64,000 nt of DNA, from contig JALOTY010000003.1 of the NCBI GenBank assembly GCA_025457665.1, positions 1-64,000 of the forward strand, written 5' to 3'. Position numbers and translations under genes: made by a program. The notes under the pieces are model-generated. The model made no database searches and was not told where the DNA came from. It saw nothing but the letters and a program-made list of their open reading frames with translations. This DNA is from Akkermansiaceae bacterium (lineage in GTDB: Bacteria; Verrucomicrobiota; Verrucomicrobiia; Verrucomicrobiales; Akkermansiaceae). Below are positions 35,973-43,064 of this stretch, one piece after another (the stretch's first letter is position 1; each line of letters opens with the position of its first letter).

Positions 35973-37139
35973 ATGCATCCCATCCTCGCCCAGGCCAGCC
36001 TGGCTCTGCTCAAGTCCGTGCTCGTCGATGGCCGTGTGCTCGACCGCAGCGTCCAGGAAGCTTTCAAAGCCAACCCACGCTGGGGGAAACGCGATCGCGC
36101 CTTCATCAGCTCGTCCGTCTGGGAATGCGTGCGCTGGGCAAGGTCGCATGGCTTCCTTGTCGATTCCACCGATCCCGCCGCCCTGCTCGCCGCCGAGTGG
36201 ACACTGCGCGGTCTCGATGTGCCAACATGGTGGCAGTGGCAGGGGCTTTCCACCGATGAAATCCGTGCCCGCATCCCGCTATTAGAAAGCCAGCCACGGC
36301 CTGTTAGAGAGTCCATTCCCGATTGGCTTGATCAGCGGGGTTCATCAGAACTCGGCGAGATGTGGGATCGTGAAATCATCGGTCTCAACCGCCGTGCCCC
36401 GGTGTTTCTGCGGGTGAACCGGTTGGTGAGCGATCCCGATCGCGCGCTGGCCTGGCTGGAATCACATGGCGTGAAGGCCGCAAAGGTCGATGGCTGGCCG
36501 GACGCCCTCGTGCTCGATGGCCTGCTGCCCAAGCCCCTCAAGGACGATGGCCGCATCGAGCTTCAAGACCTGGGTTCACAGCGGATTGCTCCGCTGTTAG
36601 ATGTCGAACCCGGCATGCGGGTCATCGATGCCTGCGCCGGTGCCGGTGGCAAGACCCTGCATCTTGCGGCGCTGATGCAAGGTCGCGGCGAAATCCTCGC
36701 CACGGACATCCATGCCCGCAAACTCGAAGAACTCCTCCGCCGAGCCAAGCGTGCCGGCATCCGCAACATCCGCACGGAAGTGTGGAGCGAGGGTTTCATG
36801 AAGCGCCATCAAGGCTGGGCGGATCGCTTGCTCATCGATGCTCCCTGTTCCGGGCTCGGCACCTTGAGGCGTCAGCCGGATTTGAAATGGCGGATCGATG
36901 AACCCGGGCTGGAAAAAATCCGCCGCGTCCAGCGCCGTCTTCTCGACCACTATCCGAGCCTTCTTTCCCCCGGCGGGAAATGGGTCTATGCCACCTGCTC
37001 CCTGCTGCCTTCCGAAAACCGCGGGCAGCTCGATGCCCTCATCGAACGCGGCGGCTCATGGAAGATCGAAGCGGAATTCACCACCTCGCCCCACGCTGAC
37101 AACTCCGACGGCTTCTACGCCGCGCGGTTGGTCGGGTGA
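35973..37139 (+). CDS. RsmB/NOL1-NOP2-sun family RNA m5C methyltransferase
   Basis: From ATG 35973 (388 residues). Residues 1-80 are a NusB-like helical domain (VQEAFKANPRWGKRDRAFISSSVWE) and ~130-388 are the SAM-dependent methyltransferase. Motif I is VIDACAGAGGKTLHLAALM, the first catalytic cysteine is in LLIDAPCSGLGTLRRQPDLKW, and the second is in KWVYATCSLLPSENRGQ, the two-cysteine mechanism of RNA m5C methyltransferases. The probable target is 16S rRNA. It follows parE by 28 bases. Confidence 0.88.
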   Translation: MHPILAQASLALLKSVLVDGRVLDRSVQEAFKANPRWGKRDRAFISSSVWECVRWARSHGFLVDSTDPAALLAAEWTLRGLDVPTWWQWQGLSTDEIRARIPLLESQPRPVRESIPDWLDQRGSSELGEMWDREIIGLNRRAPVFLRVNRLVSDPDRALAWLESHGVKAAKVDGWPDALVLDGLLPKPLKDDGRIELQDLGSQRIAPLLDVEPGMRVIDACAGAGGKTLHLAALMQGRGEILATDIHARKLEELLRRAKRAGIRNIRTEVWSEGFMKRHQGWADRLLIDAPCSGLGTLRRQPDLKWRIDEPGLEKIRRVQRRLLDHYPSLLSPGGKWVYATCSLLPSENRGQLDALIERGGSWKIEAEFTTSPHADNSDGFYAARLVG

Positions 37140-37197
37140 TGAGAGGACAGCTTCCCTCTGGACGAGGTCCCGGGGCGCCGATAGCCTCGCGGCACGA

Positions 37198-38700
37198 ATG
37201 ATTACCGGCGAAATCAAATCGAAAGTTGACCGCATCTGGGACACGCTGTGGTCCGGCGGCATTTCCAATCCCCTCACCATCATCGAGCAGCTCACCTACC
37301 TGCTCTTCATCAAGCGACTGGACGAGATCCACACCCTGCGGGAAAACAAGGCCAACCGGCTCAGGAAACCCATCGAGGACCCGGTCTTCACCCCGCAGCA
37401 GGAGAAACTCCGTTGGTCCCGCTTCAAGGACTTCGCTCCCGAGGACATGTTCGGCACGGTGCGCGACCACGTCTTCCCTTTCATGAAATCGCTCGGCAAA
37501 TTCACCAGCGGGGAAGGGGATAGCACCTACAGCCACCACATGAAGGACGCCACCTTCATGATGCCCACGCCCCGGGTCCTCTCCAACATCGTGGACCAGC
37601 TCGATGCCATCGACATGTCCGCCAGCGATACCAAGGGCGACCTCTACGAATACATGCTCGGGAAAATCGCCAGCGCCGGGCAGAACGGCCAGTTCCGCAG
37701 CCCGCGCCACATCATCCAGCTGATGGTGGACATGACCGCCCCCACGCCCAAGGACAAGATCTGCGATCCCGCCTGCGGCACGGCCGGATTCCTTGTCGCC
37801 TCCTCCGAGTATCTCCACGCTCACCACAGCGACACGATCTACAAGGATGCCGCCTCCCGCCGCCGCTTCAATGAGGCCACTTTCCACGGCTATGACTTCG
37901 ATTCCACCATGCTCCGCATCGGCAGCATGAACATGCTGCTCCACGGCGTGGAAAACCCGGATATCCGTTACAAGGACTCGCTGTCCGAAAACGAGGAGGA
38001 CGACACCGAAAGATACTCCCTCATCCTCGCCAATCCGCCCTTTGCCGGCAGCCTCGATTACGAATCCACCGCCAAGGACCTCCAGCGCATCGTCAAGACC
38101 AAGAAAACCGAACTGCTGTTCATGGCGCTCTTCCTGCGCATGCTCCAGACCGGTGGCCGCGCCGCCGTCATCGTGCCGGATGGCGTGCTCTTCGGCTCAT
38201 CCAAGGCCCACCAGCAGATCCGCAAGATCCTCGTCGAGGACCAGAAGCTCCAAGCCGTCATCTCCATGCCCTCCGGCGTCTTCAAGCCCTACGCCGGGGT
38301 CTCCACCGCCATCCTGTTCTTCACCAAGACCAACTCCGGCGGCACCGATCAGGTCTGGTTCTACGACATGCAGGCCGACGGCTTCTCGCTTGACGACAAG
38401 CGCACCCCGCAGCCCGACAAGTCCGACCTCCCCGACATCCTCCAGAGGTGGAAAACGCTGAAAACGGAAACGCTGAAAGCTGAAAGTCCGGAGAAATCCC
38501 GCAAGCGCACCGACCAGTCCTTCCTCGTACCCAAGACCGACATCGTCGCCAACGGCTACGACCTCTCGCTCAACCGCTACAAGGAAGTCGTCCATGAAAC
38601 CGTAGAGCACGATTCACCGGAAACCATCCTCACCCGACTCGCCCAGCTCGAAAACGAGATCGCCAAGGGCAGAAAAGAACTGGAGGGGTTGTTGGGATGA
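37198..38700 (+). CDS. hsdM: Type I restriction-modification DNA methyltransferase subunit
   Basis: The start ATG at 37198 gives 500 residues (MITGEIKSKVDRIWDTLW); the open frame upstream overlaps the previous gene and is not used. An N-terminal HsdM helical domain is followed by the N6-adenine methyltransferase: motif I DPACGTAGFLVAS and catalytic LILANPPFAGS. At residues ~415-435 there is an unusual Lys/Thr/Glu segment (KTLKTETLKAESPEKS) encoded by GCTGAAA-like repeats resembling intergenic DNA at 63.2 kb. It overlaps hsdS by 4 bases (ATGA). It methylates host DNA and supports cleavage of unmodified DNA together with HsdS and HsdR. Confidence 0.92.
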   Translation: MITGEIKSKVDRIWDTLWSGGISNPLTIIEQLTYLLFIKRLDEIHTLRENKANRLRKPIEDPVFTPQQEKLRWSRFKDFAPEDMFGTVRDHVFPFMKSLGKFTSGEGDSTYSHHMKDATFMMPTPRVLSNIVDQLDAIDMSASDTKGDLYEYMLGKIASAGQNGQFRSPRHIIQLMVDMTAPTPKDKICDPACGTAGFLVASSEYLHAHHSDTIYKDAASRRRFNEATFHGYDFDSTMLRIGSMNMLLHGVENPDIRYKDSLSENEEDDTERYSLILANPPFAGSLDYESTAKDLQRIVKTKKTELLFMALFLRMLQTGGRAAVIVPDGVLFGSSKAHQQIRKILVEDQKLQAVISMPSGVFKPYAGVSTAILFFTKTNSGGTDQVWFYDMQADGFSLDDKRTPQPDKSDLPDILQRWKTLKTETLKAESPEKSRKRTDQSFLVPKTDIVANGYDLSLNRYKEVVHETVEHDSPETILTRLAQLENEIAKGRKELEGLLG

Positions 38701-39911
38701 AGCTTCAAACACGACCCGTCAGCGAAATTGCTGACCAAATACGCGGTGTGACATACGGTAAGCAAGACGCTACAAAAACCGCGATGTCCGGGTATGTGCC
38801 CGTTCTACGTGCTGGAAACATTACCGATGTCGGTCTCACGTTTGATGATTTGGTTTATGTCCCTTCATCAAAGGTGTCTCCAAAGCAAAGAATCAAGAAG
38901 AACGACATCGTTATCGCGGCATCGAGTGGAAGTCTTGACGTTGTCGGCAAAGCAGCCCGTGCTCTCGAAGACTTCGACGGAGGATTCGGGGCATTTTGTA
39001 AAGTTCTCAGGCCTCGTAGCGTGGTAAATGCAGCTTTCTTCTCTCACTACTTCAAAACCCCAGAATACAGAAAACTCATTTCATCTCTCGCGGCAGGGGC
39101 CAATATCAACAATCTCAGGAACGGGGACCTTGATGATTTGCAAATCCCCCTCCCGCCCCTCGCCGAGCAGAAGCGGATCGCGGCGATTCTGGATGCGGCG
39201 GACGCCTTGCGCACCAAGCGCCGCGAGTCCCTCGCCCAACTCGACGCCCTCCTCCAATCCACCTTCCTCACCCTCTTCGGCGATCCGGTCGAGAACCCGA
39301 TGGGTTGGCCTCGAAAGAGTTTGGGCGAATTAGCACGGGAAAAACCAAACAACGGAATTTTCCGTAAGAACCCCGATTACGTTCAGGAGGGCAAAAGTGG
39401 TTTGCCGGTCGTCTGGGTCGAGGAGCTATTTCGTGGCAGTACAATCAATACTGAAGAATCGAGGCGTGTGATTCCTGAGGGCACAGAGATCCAGAAATAC
39501 GGTCTCAAATACGGAGATGTCTTGTTTTGCAGGTCATCACTGAAGCTCGATGGAATCGCCTTCAACAACGTTTATATGGGAATCGACGACGAAGCTCTTT
39601 TTGAATGTCACGTGATACGGATTTCTCCCGATCTAACGAGAGTGTCGCCGATCTACTTGAATACGCTGCTTCGCTCCCCCCAAATGAGAGCCATCGCTAA
39701 ATCCAAATCCAAAACAGCGACCATGACGACAATCGACCAAAAGGGACTTTGTTCCATTGAGATACCGCTCCCCCCATTGAAATTACAGCAAGTTTTTGAC
39801 AACCAATTTGCGACCGTAGAAAAGCTAAAGACTTTGCACCGGTCCCACCTCGCCGAACTCGATTCCCTCTTCGCCGCCCTCCAACACCGCGCCTTCCGCG
39901 GAGAACTCTAA
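38697..39911 (+). CDS. hsdS: Type I restriction-modification specificity subunit
   Basis: The 404-residue protein has two target-recognition domains, each closed by a conserved helix: IPLPPLAEQKRIAAILDAAD near residue 156 and IPLPPLKLQQVFDNQFATVE near residue 360, ending SLFAALQHRAFRGEL. The first domain sets one half of the bipartite DNA site and the second the other half. The domains are AT-richer than flanking genes, as expected for swapped modules. A second, diverged copy of its 3' end lies at 40155-40201. The target sequence cannot be predicted here. Confidence 0.92.
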   Translation: MKLQTRPVSEIADQIRGVTYGKQDATKTAMSGYVPVLRAGNITDVGLTFDDLVYVPSSKVSPKQRIKKNDIVIAASSGSLDVVGKAARALEDFDGGFGAFCKVLRPRSVVNAAFFSHYFKTPEYRKLISSLAAGANINNLRNGDLDDLQIPLPPLAEQKRIAAILDAADALRTKRRESLAQLDALLQSTFLTLFGDPVENPMGWPRKSLGELAREKPNNGIFRKNPDYVQEGKSGLPVVWVEELFRGSTINTEESRRVIPEGTEIQKYGLKYGDVLFCRSSLKLDGIAFNNVYMGIDDEALFECHVIRISPDLTRVSPIYLNTLLRSPQMRAIAKSKSKTATMTTIDQKGLCSIEIPLPPLKLQQVFDNQFATVEKLKTLHRSHLAELDSLFAALQHRAFRGEL

Positions 39912-39923
39912 TTCACCAGACCA

Positions 39924-40133
39924 ATGAGAAATCCCAATGCATTTCACGCACCCCTTGATCCTGACGATACGGAAAAGGAGACTCGCGGTTGCCGGCACAC
40001 CAACCCTGACATCTGCGCGAAGAATCGTGTGCCAAACAAGTGTGCCTTCGTGACCAAGGACGGCATGTGCTACGCACCCCCAGCTTCTTGGCCGAAGCAA
40101 TTCAGGAAACTGCAAGAGCAGGCAGGCAAATAG
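39924..40133 (+). CDS. Small four-cysteine protein in the R-M locus
   Basis: This 69-residue protein lies 12 bases after hsdS. Its core is CRHTNPDICAKNRVPNKC followed by AFVTKDGMC and PPASWPKQF, giving four cysteines spaced 7, 8 and 8 residues apart, which suggests a zinc-binding or disulfide mini-domain. I recall similar short proteins next to hsdS in other Type I loci, but no function is known to me. Length, a proper start and non-repetitive composition favour a real gene. It is bracketed by two hsdS 3' ends. Confidence 0.65.
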   Translation: MRNPNAFHAPLDPDDTEKETRGCRHTNPDICAKNRVPNKCAFVTKDGMCYAPPASWPKQFRKLQEQAGK

Positions 40134-40148
40134 AGTTGAACAAACAGA

Positions 40149-40201
40149 TGAACGCCCTCTTCGCCGCCCTCCAGCACCGCGCGTTTCGTGGGGAATTGTG
40201 A
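40149..40201 (+). pseudogene. Remnant 3' tail of a second hsdS gene
   Basis: Bases 40155-40201 encode LFAALQHRAFRGEL and a stop, the same peptide as the end of the intact hsdS (39865-39911). The two 47-base copies differ at 8 positions, almost all synonymous (CAA/CAG, GCC/GCG, TTC/TTT, CGC/CGT, GGA/GGG, CTC/TTG, TAA/TGA). So this is not a recent copy but the end of a related hsdS that diverged under selection and was then replaced by recombination. An ATG at 40149 precedes it by chance or as residue. Confidence 0.75.
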
Positions 40202-40266
40202 TCCATGACGAATCAGGCCAATCGGCAGCAGGAGAAAATATCACCAAAAATGCAGAGATCTGTGTT

Positions 40267-41745
40267 ATGTTTATCCAAGACTCCATTCGTGAATTGCTAC
40301 TTGATCCGATTCTCGACGAAACCCTGTCGCTTCCGGTTGACGACTTCGTTTTGAATACCGCCGATGGCTCTATTGCCCTTGGGGCATCGCTTCGGATGGC
40401 TCCAGATGGTGATGGTTTACAGCTTGATCTCCGAGATAGCGCCGGGAGGGACCTAAGGTCGTTTTTCGCCAGCGGTTTCAGGATTCAGGAAAAAGATTCA
40501 TTGAATGCTTCCGGAGTGCTCGGCAACAAACTACGAGTGGATTTCTGTAAGATCTGGCCTCCGCACATTTCCACCACTCGGCCCATTGGAGAGGTGCATG
40601 CATCATCCGCCGTCGTCCAACTGGAGAGACTCATTATCCCGCCAACCGGCTCCGATTCACAGACTCGTGATCAAATCCGTGAAAACTTGGACCGGATTAA
40701 TCCGCAAAGGCCGCCGGCCCGACTTGAAGAAAGGGAGGCCGACAACATACCCAGATTCGAACACATTGCTGTCTTCCGAAACACACGACTTCAGTTCTTC
40801 AACCGAGGGGTTGAGTGGACCGAGAGTCACCCGTTTTGGGGTGAGCGTCGAGGATCAAGGGACAGGACTTGGGACGGCGAAGCATTAGGAGGGAAATTTT
40901 CGCTGAAACAGGCGGGTAAACATTTGGAGGTTGGATTCCGGCATGAGGGCGGCAGCGACGATGAAGCCCGGCAACGTTTCGACGCTCTGCTGCATGCGGT
41001 AGCCTACACCCACGCCATTTTCCCATGGCCCACGTTTGTGCAACGCCGCCTTGATTGGCGGGTGATGGAGCAGTCTTTGAGGGTTGTAAGTCAGACCCAA
41101 GGCCGGATGGTGCCATTGCGGGAGAAGGATGGTTTCACCGATCCTAACGCGCCTACAAATTTGATTTCATCTGTGGCGGGCCTTTTTCATGGCATCGAAG
41201 AGAACAAGAATGGAGATCTGCTGCAGGCGATGTGGGTTTTTCGCGGTGCGGATTCAAGGTTGGCTCCTCAGCCTCTCCAAATGGCAATGATTTGCTCAGT
41301 GATTGAAGGTCTGCGTTCCGGACTCGTTGAAAGGAAAGTTCCGCCTGTGGCGTTCACTGATCTTCGAACTGAAGCGCTTCAGTGGATTTCAGGTCTCGAA
41401 AGTGTTACTACATGCGCTGACCGACTCGGAATGATTAAACGATTGAATCGAGTGGTTGAAAATTGGAACTACTACGATCGACGAGTGGAATGGGATGATG
41501 CCTTTCTGAGTCTATTTCCTGGACGGGACGACTGGGTGAGGGAGCTCTTTAAGTTGTTCAACAAGCACAGACATGGTCCGGCCCATGGTGACTTTAGCGC
41601 CGGCGCAAAAATTGACCCCCATGCATCCCTTGACGCGTTGGGAAGGCTAGCGGGCCTGATAAATCTTATTGTTGCCGCGAAGGCGGGTTATACGGGATCG
41701 ATTCTTGAATCTCCTTTGTCCGATAGGAGGATCGATCTTCAATAG
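40267..41745 (+). CDS. Large protein with C-terminal HEPN-like R-x4-H motif, unknown family
   Basis: Start ATG 40267 gives 492 residues (MFIQDSIRELLLDPILDE); a GTG at 40198, overlapping the hsdS-tail stop, would add 23. The N-terminal ~200 residues are beta-rich (DDFVLNTADGSIALGASLRM). The C-terminal ~200 are helical, with a segment FKLFNKHRHGPAHGDFSAG at 435-440 reading R-H-G-P-A-H, which fits the R-x4-6-H motif of HEPN ribonucleases. The layout resembles ApeA-type HEPN proteins, but I cannot confirm homology. It opens a three-gene cassette inside the R-M locus, 39 bases before the STAS-GHKL gene. AT-richer than hsdM and hsdR. A toxin or RNase role is an inference. Confidence 0.6.
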   Translation: MFIQDSIRELLLDPILDETLSLPVDDFVLNTADGSIALGASLRMAPDGDGLQLDLRDSAGRDLRSFFASGFRIQEKDSLNASGVLGNKLRVDFCKIWPPHISTTRPIGEVHASSAVVQLERLIIPPTGSDSQTRDQIRENLDRINPQRPPARLEEREADNIPRFEHIAVFRNTRLQFFNRGVEWTESHPFWGERRGSRDRTWDGEALGGKFSLKQAGKHLEVGFRHEGGSDDEARQRFDALLHAVAYTHAIFPWPTFVQRRLDWRVMEQSLRVVSQTQGRMVPLREKDGFTDPNAPTNLISSVAGLFHGIEENKNGDLLQAMWVFRGADSRLAPQPLQMAMICSVIEGLRSGLVERKVPPVAFTDLRTEALQWISGLESVTTCADRLGMIKRLNRVVENWNYYDRRVEWDDAFLSLFPGRDDWVRELFKLFNKHRHGPAHGDFSAGAKIDPHASLDALGRLAGLINLIVAAKAGYTGSILESPLSDRRIDLQ

Positions 41746-41784
41746 AATCTTGACTGAAATCTGAGTCAAAATAATCCTTCCTCT

Positions 41785-42717
41785 GTGCTGGTCATTCCCA
41801 ACCATATCAACGCGAACGGACTACGCCCTTTCCTTTTACAGATTGCGGAGTATTCCTCCACGCCCGAATTGACTATTGATTTCTCTAGGCTCCAGAGGGT
41901 TTCCCCGGCAGGATTGGCAGCGCTAACGGCATTTATTAAAGGGCGTTCAAGAGCTCGATTGCTAACGAATGTGACCGGTCTGGAGACCTGCTGTATTCGC
42001 GAATATCTTCGACACATGAATCTCCTGCGGCTTTGTGACTGGGAGAAGGGTGACGAATCGTCCACGCGTCACGATCCGACAGGCAAGTTCGTTCCTTTGA
42101 AGCAAATCACTCATGACGTTGATGATTTGGGGGACCAGATTGCGGCGTGCATTGCGCCGGGCGGCGAGGATTACGAAAACCCCAATGCAGGACTGTACGA
42201 CGCGGCGTGGTATCTGGTGACCGAAATGGCGAACAACGTCCACCAACACAGCCGTGGGATCGGTTTTGTGGCAGCGCAAACCACGCTCTCAGATGGTTTT
42301 GTGAGGATTGCTATTGCCGATTGTGGTTTGGGTATACCCGCAAGCTTGGCTGGTGCTGGTTTTTCGTGGGCACAAGATATCCCGGATGAAGACGCCATCG
42401 AGCAGGCCTTGGTCGCCCGGGTTTCCAGTAAGGGCCAGCCTTCCAATGAAGGGGTAGGTCTGACGCTAAGCGCCCGCATTGTAGAGCTGATGGGAGGGGC
42501 AATGCTGATCGCCAGTGGGGGCGGCACGGTCATCCGAGGCTGTGACTCCTCTCTCACGAAGGGCAAGTTCCCGGATGGTTTGCGCTACCCAGGGACGTTA
42601 GTCGCTCTGAATTTCCGCCGTTCAGAGGCGTCGGGTTTTGGCTGCAAGCTTCACAAAGCCAGGGAGTTGGAGAATCTCTTGCGGAGGTGTTCGAACTCGG
42701 TTACATTTCAGCCATGA
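41785..42717 (+). CDS. STAS-like domain fused to GHKL (HATPase) anti-sigma-type ATPase
   Basis: The 310-residue protein starts at GTG 41785. Residues ~1-80 resemble a STAS domain (LTIDFSRLQRVSPAGLAALTAF). Residues ~120-285 have the GHKL ATP-binding boxes: N-box VTEMANNVHQHSRG, G1 IAIADCGLGIPASL, and G2 NEGVGLTLSARIVELMGG. No histidine-kinase dimerisation domain, receiver or membrane helix is present, so it is closer to SpoIIAB/RsbW-like switch ATPases than to sensor kinases. It overlaps the DUF4325 gene by 4 bases (ATGA), which indicates coupled production of the two. It probably controls a partner by ATP-dependent binding or phosphorylation. Confidence 0.78.
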   Translation: MLVIPNHINANGLRPFLLQIAEYSSTPELTIDFSRLQRVSPAGLAALTAFIKGRSRARLLTNVTGLETCCIREYLRHMNLLRLCDWEKGDESSTRHDPTGKFVPLKQITHDVDDLGDQIAACIAPGGEDYENPNAGLYDAAWYLVTEMANNVHQHSRGIGFVAAQTTLSDGFVRIAIADCGLGIPASLAGAGFSWAQDIPDEDAIEQALVARVSSKGQPSNEGVGLTLSARIVELMGGAMLIASGGGTVIRGCDSSLTKGKFPDGLRYPGTLVALNFRRSEASGFGCKLHKARELENLLRRCSNSVTFQP

Positions 42718-43004
42718 CACACGTAATCCGCCTGCGCGACGAATTCGGACCTCGCCTAAGCGATGGGGCCGAGGCGTATCGATTTCGGGTGTCAGCTATC
42801 GACAAGTACCTCAGTTTACCACACTGCGAGCGAGTGATTCTTGATTTCACTGGGGTCCGGAGTGCCAACAGTTCGTTTGTGAACGGATTGGTCAGTGGGT
42901 TGTTCGAGCAGCACGGCGCGGCTGCACTTCGGAAGTTGGTTTTCAAGGGTTGTCTGCCCACAGTCGATCTCGGCATGATCAAACACTCGGAAAGGGTGTC
43001 CTGA
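42714..43004 (+). CDS. STAS-like DUF4325 protein
   Basis: A 96-residue protein, start ATG 42714 inside the preceding stop. The central block CERVILDFTGVRSANSSFVNGLVSGLF matches the DUF4325/STAS-like pattern (hydrophobic-D-F-x-G-V ... S-S-F-x-x-x-[IL]); the Ser-Ser pair occupies the place of the phosphorylatable serine in SpoIIAA-like antagonists. Together with the STAS-GHKL protein it forms a plausible partner-switch pair. It ends 60 bases before hsdR. Target unknown; the HEPN-like protein of the same cassette is the obvious candidate. Confidence 0.72.
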   Translation: MTHVIRLRDEFGPRLSDGAEAYRFRVSAIDKYLSLPHCERVILDFTGVRSANSSFVNGLVSGLFEQHGAAALRKLVFKGCLPTVDLGMIKHSERVS

Positions 43005-43064
43005 GCTTCTTGACTTTCAGCTCGTTTTCCGACGGGTGACCTGCTAGGGAAGGTCCAGCGCCCG

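Noticed and set aside
34409..36316. 635-residue minus-strand open frame across parE
   Set aside because: Shadow of a GyrB/ParE gene with intact ATP and TOPRIM motifs.
37140..37197. Possible left attachment site of the R-M island
   Set aside because: No repeat of the right-edge sequence (around 47,080) and no toxin remnant is present here, so the left boundary cannot be fixed.
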